Source: Persicaria tinctoria
Lineage: Eukaryota > Streptophyta > Magnoliopsida > Caryophyllales > Polygonaceae
DNA length: 64,000 nt
Direction of reading: 5' to 3'
NCBI GenBank assembly: GCA_037127255.1
Contig: JBANSL010000013.1
Location: 68,973,188-69,037,187, forward strand
The position numbers and the translations under genes were made by a program. Positions 24,732 to 35,899 of this stretch are shown here, in pieces. Below the pieces are notes generated by a model, which searched no databases, was not told where the DNA came from, and saw only the letters and a list, made by a program, of their open reading frames with translations. Position 1 is the first letter of the stretch. Each line of letters begins with the position of its first letter.

Positions 24732-25001
24732 TATATATATATATTAAATGTCACCTGTATATTCATCATACACACATACATGTCCATACACACATAAAAC
24801 AATACCAAAGAAAAGATTAGGAAAGTAAACACATAACATTACAATAAAATTAGACGGCTACTACTCTTATTGTTACTTCATTTTAATATGAAACTCCAAT
24901 ACATTATACATGTATGCGGTTAATTAATGAATAAATAGTAGACATGTAATTGTGAAATACCATTTTATGAGTTCTTAAGCATGGAACAGGGAAAAAATCA
25001 C

Positions 25002-28000
25002 CTATTGACTAAAGTAAACCGATACTGGAGGAACTTTAATGTGGTCACAAATCACCCTTAGATCAAAATAGTTGCGGTCTAAGGGCAATTCTTCGTGAGT
25101 AACTTCCCTGACCAGGTCCACCAATTTCTTGTCCATTATCTCACTGTCCCTATGCCCTGGTACTAGACAAAAGTATAGCCAGTGAAAATCATCATATACA
25201 ATATTTCTAACAAGATTAATCCCTTTCATTTGTAGGAAATCCAACAGATTTTCTAAACTTGGGTTATCTTTCAAAATCCATCTATCCCATGTTGTCCAAC
25301 TTGTTCCTCCATGATGTATTAGTTTTGGAGGGACCGGCTCGACCATCAACAGGAGAGGGAGAGCAAGGTTGGCAAACGTATTCCTGTAGTCCTCCAACTT
25401 ATGTCCTCCATCCATAGCCTTGTAAAGCTCAAGACACACTAAACCTATGGCTATTGCAGTTGATTTCATAGTAGGTCTGATTAATCCTGCGTTAAACTTA
25501 GCCTTCAACTTTTCTATTTGAGGGATATCATAATTCCTACCCCTCAAGATGGCAAGCCCGGTTATCATTTCCATGTGATAGTTGTCGTCACCATCCTACA
25601 AAATTTAAAGGCCTCAAATATTAAGGGTCAATTTGGTAGAACATAGCTGATAAGGTAGTTGAAGCTGATGGATGAAATGTGTTGCATATATATATGCTAA
25701 ATGAAAGTTTTCAGAAGCTAGTAAGGTGTTTGGTAACTTAGCTGATAGAGTAGCTGATGCAAACTAGCTGATCAGATAGAAAAAAATGAATAAAATTATG
25801 AAAAGTTTGGAGTGAGTAACTGTTGAAAATCTTATATTTAACATATTTAAAACTATAAAATATTAAAATCAAAAGCTCCGAAAAGCTACTTGCATTGCAT
25901 TGCATTGCCAAATGGACCCTAATTGTTGAAAGAGAAAGATGACACAGTAAATAATTAAACTGTAAGTACTAACCGTGGTGTCAAATTGGAGAGGATTCAT
26001 TTTGAAGTGTACTGGCAGCAAGCCTTTGCATCTCTCCAACATACCAATCAACTCCTGAATTCGGGTCACAATAAGTCCATCTTTCTTGTGTACAAAATTA
26101 GGAACAATGACCTTGTTAACAACATCTCCCAACTCCTGTTGCGACTTCATCCAATCCGGTACCGGTTTCGAAATACCAAATGTCTTTGCTCGTAACATTG
26201 CTGCTGCCTTCACAAATGTAAGATGGATGGGATCATCCACACAGAATTGCAGTGGGGATGGAAATCGTTTTGGAGGCGTCCATAACAATGCTCCACTACG
26301 GGTCGTCTCTAGTTTAGGAACATCTAGTGTCAACTCATTTATCCCATTAACAAAGTAGTCTTCAAACTTTAACCGTGCCCATTTTATGCAATCCTCAAAT
26401 GTTTCACATTTTTCAGTAACAAGGCACTCAACAACACACTTCAATGCGTCCCTGGCTTGAGTGTCAGCAGCCTTCAACATGGAAGATGTGTATTTATCAG
26501 GATTTTCGAGATATGCGTTTACTTGAGATGGTGTGTTCTCTAGAAGCTCCTGAAACTCATCCCGAGCCCATGTAAGGCAGTGATCAATGTTGTATGGGAA
26601 AGCACAAACCGTTGACAAAGATGGCTTCTTTTCTGGTGGATCATGAGATGCTCGATAGTTCTCACTCAGATTGGGTATGATCATTTGAGTGTTGAACTTT
26701 GCACCGAGAGTCCCGCAATCAAGAAGAGGCTTCTGATAGTAGCTACATCTCTCATCGATGTATAGCCTAGCAACGACATTATCAACTGCCGTGATTACAA
26801 CATTCAACTTCTCCCATAAACTATCATCAAAGGCATCCTTTGTTTTGCAACTTACACGACTTTGAAGAGCTTTGATGTGAATGTGGTTGTTTATTGCTTG
26901 AGCAGCAGCAGCTGCAACAGTTGATTTTGGCTTTTGAATATCAGACTTATGAAACAACAACTGTGTGGTAAGATTACTCCTCTCAATTACATCATCATCT
27001 GTGATTGTTATTTTCCCATTATCACCGCAAGAAACTCCCATTAATGCAACATTCTTGAGAAACTCGCAGCCTAGAGCACCAGCCCCAACGATGAATACTT
27101 GAGCCATTTCAAGTTTCTTTTGAAGTTTTGATCCAAAAACTGATATCTGTGCATCATATCTGCTATTCTTTGGCCTCACTTCATCCGAGCTTGGCGGATT
27201 TGTGGGAAGTGATTCCAATGAATCAAAGTAGAGGAACTATAGAGAAACAAGACCAAATAAAATCGCCAACTTGATTATATATTGAACAAGTTAGTAATTT
27301 AAGACTTTAGAAACATTTTCTTAGTTGAAACAAGATGTTGTTAACTCCAACTGTTACTCTATTTTACAGATTTTACATTTATTATTTTGATCATTCATTA
27401 GTTCAATTTGAATTAGGGAAACACTTTTTATTATTTTTCCTTTCCTCTTTTTTTGATGTATGAGTGATGGGGTTTTGGGAGCTAGTGATCATTTAATTTT
27501 ATAGATTTTTTCTCAAATGCTACAAATATAGAGATTTTTTCATTCTCTATCGTCTCTTCTCTATTTTAGAGAAATAAATAGAGGAGTTGTTGGGTATTTT
27601 ACTAAATTTCTATTTTTCTCTATAATAGAGATGTTGTTAGGGATGCTCTTACAACTCTAATTTCCAGTATGTATCACAACTAGCTAGAAAAACATATATT
27701 TCAGCTAAATCATCTAACCTGGAAAAGAGGATGGAACTTCCCGGAGCAAGCTTTGACAACTTCTTGAGCAACAATACCACCAAACATTGTAGCCATAGGA
27801 TTTAAAACGGCCTTTGCACCAAAAGCGAAATATCGAAGCAATTTTTGGTTAACTTCCTCAATCTTCCCATCAACACAGCTATCATTGATACTTGTGAAGA
27901 TAGAGATCAATTTTTTAGCATCATCCTCAAATCCAGCGACAGGAAAGCGTCCCAACTAAGTCCTAAACTTATCTAAAGCTTGAAAAGCAAGATGCAGCAG

Positions 28001-28871
28001 AGGCGGGCGATCAGCTTTAGAGAAATCATTGAGAAGGGCATAACCAGGGTTCTTGATTGCCTCACTCAATGGCTTGAAATGTAATTGCTTAGGTTGCTTC
28101 ACTTGGGTCACAATACCGCCTCCCTCGTATGCTCCATAACTGGTGGTATCTTCATCCAAGGTGAAGGAATACGGCCTTGCATTTTTTATCTTCCTTGGTG
28201 TTTCGCCATTCAAATCAGTCATTCCCTTGACATCAGAAAACACAATCAAATCTCCATCTTGAAAATCAAGTCTCTCACAATCCACACACTCAATAAGAGC
28301 TGGATCATCATTGCTGATTGATACTATGTTGCCTGTATATGGTTCCTCACCATCAACATCCACAACAGTGAACTGTGGCCCCAAGTCACAGAAGACACTG
28401 CCAAACAGGCCCCGGACTTCAGTCTTTATGAATGCAATCGGTGGTTCATGAAGATGGCAATATTTGTCAAACTCCATTGCTTTTTCTAAGCTAATATCAG
28501 TGAACACCACAACCTGAAACTGTGAGAGATTTTGTTTAGTGAGATCTGTAGTCAGGATATAAAATGCAACAGAATTATTTAGTTCCATTAACTTTTGGAA
28601 AGAAACAAGGGCGCGTTTCTTTCCAACATCGTCCTCTGAAAACAGAAAGCTGCCAGACAAGTCCCACAGTTCAACAAGTCCTTGGTCGTGCAAAGTGATA
28701 GACTCCACACCAGCAAGAACAAGATTTTTTGCTGCAACGTATGGAAGAATATTAAGAATTCAATATTTCAAAGCAAAAACAGACAAACAAGAAATGGAAT
28801 TACAAACCAACTTCAGCACCGAGGCCTTGCAAACCAGAAACGAGGACATTAGAAGCGAGAAGTGGTGGCAT
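25002..28871 (-). pseudogene. UBA1-like: Ubiquitin-activating enzyme E1-like gene, catalytic Cys lost
   Basis: Four exons (28871-28808, 28731-27719, 27236-25974, 25595-25002) with GT-AG introns join to 978 codons that match plant E1 along its length. The parts are the inactive adenylation half, the active adenylation half (VFIVGAGALGCEFLKN), the Cys domain and the C-terminal ubiquitin-fold domain. Four defects are seen. Codon 280 is TAG (27956-27958) where Glu is expected. The catalytic Cys is Ser (codon 567, TCA at 26613-26615), with a Cys three residues on. The two Arg of the SNLxRQFLFR motif are Thr and His. The first ~90 residues before the usual GRETM are missing, and the frame upstream of the ATG is closed. 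A family E1 would activate ubiquitin with ATP; this copy could not. It is either a recent pseudogene of a former pseudoenzyme or an ordinary pseudogene. Confidence 0.9.
27520..27652. repeat. MITE-like end in E1 intron
   Basis: CTCTATTTTAGAGA-type words end in TTAGGGATGCTCTTA, whose complement begins TAAGAGCATCCCTAAC. This is the style of the Tourist-like element at 49321. The other end was not found. Confidence 0.4.
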
Positions 28872-31315
28872 CGTCTCTGTCGGATTACTATTGATCTAGT
28901 CCCCTCATTGACAACTTTGAGAGAGAGCTCTTTTTAGGAAGCACAATGTGAAGCAAGTAGCCAAGTGTAGGGCATAACAAAGCTGAAATTTTTTCCTAAT
29001 ATGATGGTGCTTAATTATATATCCCAAAATCTCTAGGCAGAATTTTTCAACTGGCGTACTCAAAGTATCCAATCCAGCCTTTTTGCCTATATATTTAACT
29101 CTAGTTCGTCCCGTTAATATATAGGAACCAAAACACCAAATGACCATCTTTTATTTAGTTTTTTTTTTAAAAGGGAAGAGACGTTGAGAGAGAGAGAGAG
29201 GAAAGGGTTGATGGGGCTATGGCGCAAACTTGTAATTAAGGGCATCCGGAATGGAGGGGAAGAATGGGTTTTAAAGGGAAGGGAAAGATTCAAAGCCGAG
29301 ATTTACAAATTTTGGTCAAGTGTAAGACCCGTTCTTGCCTTTTTTAAACGGAGGGGGTGACAAGAAAATAGGCCATTTATCCTCTCCTAATAAAAAATGT
29401 CCTAATAATTTACTAATAAAAAAAAATAAAGAGCTGAGATTAGATCTAAATTAATCAAATCCCAAAACCCTCATCCCCTTCACCTCTGCCAAGACGTGAT
29501 TCAGTGCCTCATTGTTGGCGAATCAGGGAGAGACTGATTCCAAAGGAGAAGAGGGAGCGAGTCGACATTGTGGTCCATTGTCGAGGTTCAGCAATTCTCA
29601 GTCTCGAAAGTGGTCCATCCCGAAGGTGTCCGAAGGAGGAAGGAGGATCGGAGGAAGGATTTGGGTCATCAAACTTGTACACAGAAGGAGTTGTACACAG
29701 AAGGATCGAGGAAGAAAGATTTGGGATAAGAATTAATTAATTAATTTTATTATTAATCAATTATAGAGATTCAGTTTTAGCCGCATTAGGCCTTACGACG
29801 GCTCTACGAAGGAGATGGATCTACGAACATCTCCCTCACGAACCTGACATCGGCTTTTGGCCATTGATGGTTCGCCCAGAAGGAGACTGATCTACGAAGA
29901 TCTGTCGGGGTTTTGATATCGAGTTCTAGGCAGGTAGTGTTCGTCTTCGTTGTCGTATTTTGGGTTGGTAAGTTGAGAAAAGATGACATAGGAGCCATGG
30001 AGGTGTATATCATACTTTAATTTGGTATAGATTTCTTCTGGAAATCAAGAAGGTGGGTCTAATTAATGGTACAAATCATTCACCGATTCACGTATTGGCA
30101 AAGGTGAAGAGGAAGAGGAAGAGGAAGGGGATTTTGGTTGGGATTTAATTAATTTAGGAATTCTAATTTCAGCCGTTTAATTTTTTCAATGGCCCAGATT
30201 ACATTAGGAAGTTATTAGGACTAGTTTTATTAGGAGACGATCCACGTCCTTTATTTACAAGGGAATCAATATCTCCTTGTATTTTCTAAAATATGAACGA
30301 TCATTGGATATTAATCATAAATTCGAGGTCACATATACCTAAGCCTCGAAAGACGTGCACGGTAAAAATCACGCCTACTCATAATAGTCAATCGGACTAC
30401 TAGGACATCCAGACAGTGTATTATAAGATCAGCTTATTGAGCGAACGACTTTTGCTGAGTTGTTCTGCGTTTAAGCTCTCTTCTTCTTCTCAAGCCTCCA
30501 CTCTTGTCTTGTTTTTTACTCTTCTTCCACCTTCTTTCGTTCATCAACCTTCTCTTCCCAACTCGAATCTACTTGCATCTGAAATCACAAATAAAAATAT
30601 GTAGATTTTGAAATTGATAGCGATTTGCCTCTCTATTAGTGAAACCGAACTTGAACAAAAACTAAAATCTATTTTTTATGAAATTAAATATAAAAAAAGA
30701 ATCAAAGGTATATGACAGCACACGTTTAGGTAGGAGTAATAGGTTGCATTTAGCTTAGCTGATATGCATAACATTAATAATTTAGTTCGCAATTTGCATA
30801 TTTATTCATTATGTTGGTGAAGTCGGAATCTACACGTTTTTATTGATTATTTTAGGTAAATGTGGGTCTGAGGAGAAGATACAGGTTAATAATGCATTAG
30901 TCGATAACGTCAAGTTGACCTAGGGAACTTAATGAAGATCTAATGTGAGGCCTGATATGGCCCAAACTCGCATCACATGTAGCACCATGTTTAGGACATG
31001 CATTATTGATTTAGCATATATATATTTTCTATTTATGTGGTGGAAACAGTCGTGCGTGCGTTAGGTGTTTTACTAGAGTTATGAGGGCATTCGTGTTTCA
31101 TATCGTTTTGGTCCTCAATCGATCGACTCAAAGAAATGGAAATAAAATAAGATGATGAATATGAAATCGAATGAAAGATCATGGTAAAATAAAAATAAAA
31201 TATATGGTTATCATGTTTCGAAGCCACACTCCATGTTTGAGATCAGGAGTGTTCGGGGACATGCCACTTGACATTCTTTGTGGGTCATTTTTATTACTTT
31301 ATATATGTAATGCTT
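28872..31315. other. Spacer, no supported gene
   Basis: Contains a (GA)n run near 29191 in the E1 upstream region, AT-rich DNA, and short ORFs at 29504-29740 and 30416-30604 that match nothing I know. No promoter can be assigned to the E1 copy with confidence. Confidence 0.5.
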
Positions 31316-31331
31316 ATGTGATGCTTGTTTA

Positions 31332-31774
31332 GAGACTGGAATGGTTAGAGGCTGGAATGGAATGGTCAAGTTATCGATATTTTCTATGATAAGGTTACTA
31401 AGGGATCTGTAATCTACACAGAATCCCTTGCTTTCTGCAGAGGGTTAGAAATAGCCCGTACTAAAGGCTGGAGTAAGATAGTCATCGAAGGAGATAGTCT
31501 GGGAGTTGTCAAGGCAATAGAAGATCTGAAATCAGCCCCTTGGGAGATTCTAAGAGTAGTCGAGAAGATTCAAATGCTTCAGAAAGGATTCGTTACAGCT
31601 ACAGCTCAGCAATGCTATAGAGAAGCTAACCATGCTGCTGATTATATTGTGAAGAATAGTTATATAAGTAGTTCTAATTTCCCTTTCTATAGGGATTTCT
31701 GTAACATCATCTGTCAGGATAATCATGAATGTTCTTAGTTTAAGACATTCTAATGGTTGCCCACTGTAAAAAAA
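31332..31774 (+). mobile_element. 5'-truncated LINE, 443 bp, with 16-bp target duplication
   Basis: Flanked by ATGTGATGCTTGTTTA (31316-31331 and 31775-31790) and ending in a poly-A run after GCCCACTGT. The sequence encodes part of a LINE RNase H: GVVKAIEDLKSAPWEILR and CYREANHAADYI, ending near FCNII. It belongs to the same family as 49476-51563, sharing its 3' end and protein. Confidence 0.93.
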
Positions 31775-31824
31775 ATGTGATGCTTGTTTATTCACTCTCT
31801 CGTACCTATTGAATTAGACCGACC

Positions 31825-32900
31825 TTTTTTTCCGAATTAAACATGATAAAATTTAGGAAATGCGACGTTGACCGGGATTCTTTCCTAGCGCATTCGATCG
31901 GACGAGAACACAAAGTTCTGGATCAGTCACCGGGCTATTATCGACAAGGATGTTGTAGGCCAGACGTGCAATCCTATTAGCCACCGCATTCGAACCCCTA
32001 AAAATATGAGTAATAGCAAAATGAGACATATAGTTTAAATGAGTTTTCGTGTCGACCATTAGCAGCTCAATGTTCCAGGGACACGACCAGTCCCCCAGGA
32101 GAGCCTTTATAATGACCAGACAATCCCCTTCGATCAGAAGGTATTGAATTCCCAAGTGTTTTGCCTTTGCAACACCCATGTGTAGGCCCATAGCCTCGGC
32201 AAAAACCGTTGAACTATTATTACATCTGCCCGACCCTAAGGAAAAAATTTTGACGTTGTGGTCACGAATGACATAACCGTAGGAGCCTTCTTCTTACAGG
32301 CAATATGAACCGTCGAAGTTTAGCTTATAATACCCAAAAGGCGGTTTGTCCCAAACTTTTGCTTTCCATGAGGTACATCTGCTTGAACTGGGGTTGTTCT
32401 TTTGCATCGGGACGGTATTAATATGGCTTGTAGTTTTATGTTTATCAGTTGATTTGGTACTTTCAGACCATGTATGTTGAGACGTATTGCAAAAAATTGC
32501 AATTTCCTGCATCGTGACGGATGTAACTTGATTGAAGACAAGCTGATTTATGAAAAACCATAGACCCCACCAAGCAAAAGCTAGGTAACCGGTTGTATGC
32601 TTACCCAAATTTGGATTGGAGTCAGCCGTTAAGCCTATTGTATTAGGTTTACGAATCCTAAGATCCAAAAACAACTCGTTTGTCATGGGGCATTCCAACA
32701 ATAAGTGGAAAGTAGATTCCATAGAGCATCCACATAAGCTAGCTCCAACCGGATGGTACCGATATATGAGATCTTTGTAGTCTATCGAAAGTGGGTAAAC
32801 CATCGCAAGAAATTTTCCATAGAAAATGTCTAATTTTATGCAGAACATTCAATTTTCAAAGCCAGTTACAGTCGAAATTTGTGTCACCGTCATGAAGCGG
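31825..32900 (-). pseudogene. LINE 3' fragment: zinc-binding RT domain and RNase H
   Basis: On the minus strand the frame from 32848 carries GCSMESTFHLLLECPMTNELF, typical of the zinc-binding region after plant LINE reverse transcriptase. It then has KPPFGYYKLNFDGS, the start of RNase H. A stop at 32294 interrupts it, and the same frame continues to 31853 with LLIEGDCLVIIKALL and FRGSNAVANRIARLA. A poly-T run (31826-31832) marks the element's 3' end. This family differs from the three related copies nearby. Confidence 0.85.
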
Positions 32901-33244
32901 GATGATAAACGAGGCCGAGCTAGTAGAGAACCAACCATCCTTACTAGGCCCCCAAAATAGTCTGTCGTGGAAATTGATGTACTCTTGCATGTAATATCAA
33001 TGATTGAATATGTGGGGTTTGGTTTATGATTATCTCATGGCGATTTGTTTGTCGCCGAACTTTCAACCTCTTAACCTACTTTGGATATGAATCAATTCCT
33101 CAAAGTTGGTTGGTAATGGTAATTAATGAGTTTGACAAAGTTGGTATTAAAATAACCAACTAATTATATATATTAAAAATTAAAGTCTATAAAATTAAAA
33201 GAGAGACAAAATGTCAACCATAGAAGGAAAGTTATAAACTTAAG

Positions 33245-34790
33245 TTTTTTTTGACAGTATACAAACAGTAGAATGCTTTGCCGTGACAAGGTTTATTATT
33301 GATCATCCCCACAAATGATGTTTAATAAATCCTCATGCAAGGGGAGTGTTGACATGTTACATGTACCCCTAAATCTAGCAATGTAATCAACCGCTGCATT
33401 TGATTCTCTAAACAATGTCGGAATTCAATCTTGTTGAAATTCTCTTTCATCAAATTGATCTTCTCGATTGTTCTGTAGATCTCCCAATCGATCTTGGTGT
33501 TGTCGTTAATTGCTTTAACTACTTTCAAACTATCACCTTCAATAATTACCTTTGTTAAACCTTTCTCAATGGCTTTTTGTACTCCTAAACAGAAGACATA
33601 AGCTTCTATTTGAAGAATGGATTCCAAACTTCCTTTATGCTGAAAGATGTCGATCACCTGGTCTGTACTATCCTTAATAATGCCCCTCAATTGGCAATCG
33701 TTAGGGTATTCTATCTTGTGGTTGTTGAAGATGATTTTATTTCTCACGTCCCAGATAGCATGTCATATAAAGTATAGATCCTCAAAGTGGGAGTTGTTAT
33801 AGTTAATAGAGATGAGGTCTGTCTGAATAGATTGATCTGCCCTTAGATTAATAAAGCTTCTTCCAGTTACGTATTCATAGTTCATTATGAGTGTTATCGT
33901 GAAGGAGCATTCCATGAAGAGATTGTGTGCATCTTCATCGGTATTCTAACAAAACACGCAATGAGCAGGGACTCTGTTAAAGTGTTTATTAAGCCGAACT
34001 TTGGTTGGTAGGCCATCAATCATAATCTTCTAGATAAAATTTGAATTTTTAGAGGTAACCGAAGTTTCCAGATCCATTTCCGATACGTAGTGTTTTGTGC
34101 AATATTCTTTCTTATTTTGTAGTAAACTCACCATTCGGATTAAGTTTCCAAATTAGTTTATCTGGTGTGTTCCGTGTCGGGAATTAAATATCCACTACGA
34201 CCAACACCACATGGGGAGGGAAGAGTTGTCTTAAGAATGGAATATTCCGTTCTCTTTGATGATTGAATAGTTTGGCCAACTTCATGCTAGTATCATGGTT
34301 TCCTTGATAGCAATGAAGTGAAAGATTGTTTATCAAGGGATCCGATCATACATTTACGGTGTTCCCATCCCCCACGATCCAAAGGAGGCCTTTACCAAAG
34401 GTTTCTCTGAGATGGAGGAGTCTCCCGAATTGTCAGGAGACATTTTGTTTATTAAAATCGAAAATTGTGTCATTTTTTAGATATCTTTCCTTTATGACTT
34501 TGACCCATATGTTGTGAGAGTCGGTGAGGATTTTCCATAGTAATTTTAATTGTAGACTGATGTTAATATCTTCCGCTAATTTTGGGGCCAAGCCCACCAT
34601 TTTCTTTTTTGTTGCATATCTTTTCCCAGTGATAAGTGGAGTATAACGTTCAAAGTTAAGCTTATTCAATAAGAAGTTTCATTTAATCTGATCTATTTGT
34701 TGGAGCACGCCTTTTGGTAGTAAAAAGTTTTGCATAGGGTAATTAACTTTGGAATTGAGGTTTCCGCGGATAAGCACTATTTAAGCTTGA
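33245..34790 (-). pseudogene. Decayed LINE copy, same family as 49476-51563
   Basis: A poly-T run at 33245-33252 marks the 3' end. The RNase H part (33747-33322) has VIIEGDSLKVVKAIND and IEFRHCLENQ. The region at 34669-34433 reads NKLNFERYTPLITGKRY and KLAEDINISLQLKLLWK, clearly parallel to the intact family member at 51.0 kb. Frames between are broken. The 5' limit is near 34780, where the match to the RT thumb region fades. No target duplication was found. Confidence 0.85.
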
Positions 34791-34825
34791 TCCAAATAAA
34801 CATGCTTTAAAGTTTTGTTCAACTT

Positions 34826-35015
34826 TTTTTAATGACAAGGAACCCATCTTTGGTGGCAAACCCCGAGCACGTGGCACGGTTGACAAGAGCCACGCAGCAG
34901 GTAAACCGGCTTGCGCCGACCGGCTCGACCCGCTAGTAAGGAGCAAGGCAAACCTTGAATTTTCACCCAAGGAAAGGGGCGGAGGTAGGGATCGAACCCG
35001 AGACCTCCTGACTTC
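34826..35015 (-). mobile_element. SINE-like repeat
   Basis: On the minus strand it begins near GGTCTCGGGTTCGATCCC, which fits a polymerase III B box. It then runs through a GC-rich body and ends TTGTCATTAAAAAAA. No A box is visible, so it is probably 5'-truncated. The plus-strand neighbour carries CCCCCTCTGTTGT twice (from 35017). Confidence 0.6.
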
Positions 35016-35045
35016 CCCCCTCTGTTGTGTAATTGATTCTTATTA

Positions 35046-35297
35046 CCCCCTCTGTTGTAAATTACGGAGTATAAGTCATTTAACTTTATGACACGTTTTT
35101 TAAGGAGCTAAAAATATATATTAAATATTAACTTTTTTTAATCAAATTTTAAAAATAATATTATACTTACCAATTAACATTAATATTTTAGTATTATTTT
35201 AAAAATTAATAAAAAAAAATTTAATATTTTATATAGTCTTTAACTCCTTAAAAACATGTCAAAAAGTTAAACGACTTATATTTTAGAACATATAGAG
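35046..35297. mobile_element. Stowaway-like MITE
   Basis: Inverted ends around TATAAGTC...GACTTATA, with outer CCCTCTGTTGTAAATTACGG and CATATAGAG, flanked by TA. The arms pair over about 60 bases (TTTAACTTTATGACACGTTTTTTAAGGAG and its complement, imperfect). Confidence 0.6.
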
Positions 35298-35584
35298 TAT
35301 GTCATATATATTTGAATATTTAAATTTAGAGTTTCTCATAAATTGTAATTAACTATTAATATTGATACGTAATTCAATAAGAGTTTCTGTTCGACATAAT
35401 TTTATTTAAATTTTAACTTTAAATTCTAAGTTGCATATCATTAATATCAAAACTTGCCACTATGTATTTTACATTATCAATATTATTACCAACCGATTAT
35501 ATTAGTTACCAAATTAAATTGGTTGGTTGATAATGGTATGAGATTTAACATTATCAATTATAATTACTTGGTATGTGGTAATTA

Positions 35585-35866
35585 CTCCATCCGTTCTAAA
35601 ATACATAACTTTTAGCTCTGTACACAAGTTTTAATAAAACAGTTCACTTTTAAAAAAATATCATATTCCACTAACTTCTTCAAAAAAAATTATTATTTTT
35701 TAATACCCACTAGTCCACTATATGTCTTAACCAATCAATATCTTTTACAAAGTCAATAACATATAAATCAATACAAATCTTTACCAACCCCTATTTGAAA
35801 AATAGACCATCTATTTTCAAACAAAAATTTACCAATAGAAGCTCATATATCTTAGAAGAGAGGTAG
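35585..35866. mobile_element. Stowaway-like MITE
   Basis: Starts CTCCATCCGTTCTAAAAT after TA and ends AGAAGAGAGGTAG before TA; the ends are imperfectly complementary. The interior is AT-rich. Typical Tc1/mariner-related MITE layout. Confidence 0.65.
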
Positions 35867-35899
35867 TAATTGGTATGATACAAATTCCACCCCTACTGG

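Larger units (their letters stand above)
8690..24840 (-). mobile_element. Ty1/copia retrotransposon broken up by nested insertions
   Basis: Read right to left, the parts are: 5' LTR (24840-22391), primer site (22387-22376), leader, gag start (16783), gag end (14088-13653), protease/integrase (12640-11086), reverse transcriptase/RNase H (11085-9237), polypurine-like tract, and a partial 3' LTR (9125-8690). Removing the CACTA element and the hAT element leaves a leader of about 120 bases between primer site and gag ATG, which is normal for copia. The two LTR regions are recognisably similar over about 430 bases. All coding parts carry stops or frameshifts, so the element is inactive. Confidence 0.8.
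22391..24840 (-). repeat. 5' LTR of the copia element, interrupted
   Basis: On the minus strand the LTR runs TGTAATG...TTTTACA. Without the Mutator-like insertion it is about 1.16 kb. The distal 430 bases match the partial 3' LTR at 8690-9125. The proximal part holds an ACGTGGTTCGG-type segment on the plus strand, common in plant copia LTRs. ORFs inside it are not genes. Confidence 0.8.

Noticed and set aside
29504..29740. 78-codon ORF
   Set aside because: No recognisable domain, promoter or family; two overlapping frames are equally open.
34826..35015. A tRNA gene
   Set aside because: A B-box-like GGTTCGATCCC is present on the minus strand but there is no A box or cloverleaf; better read as a SINE.
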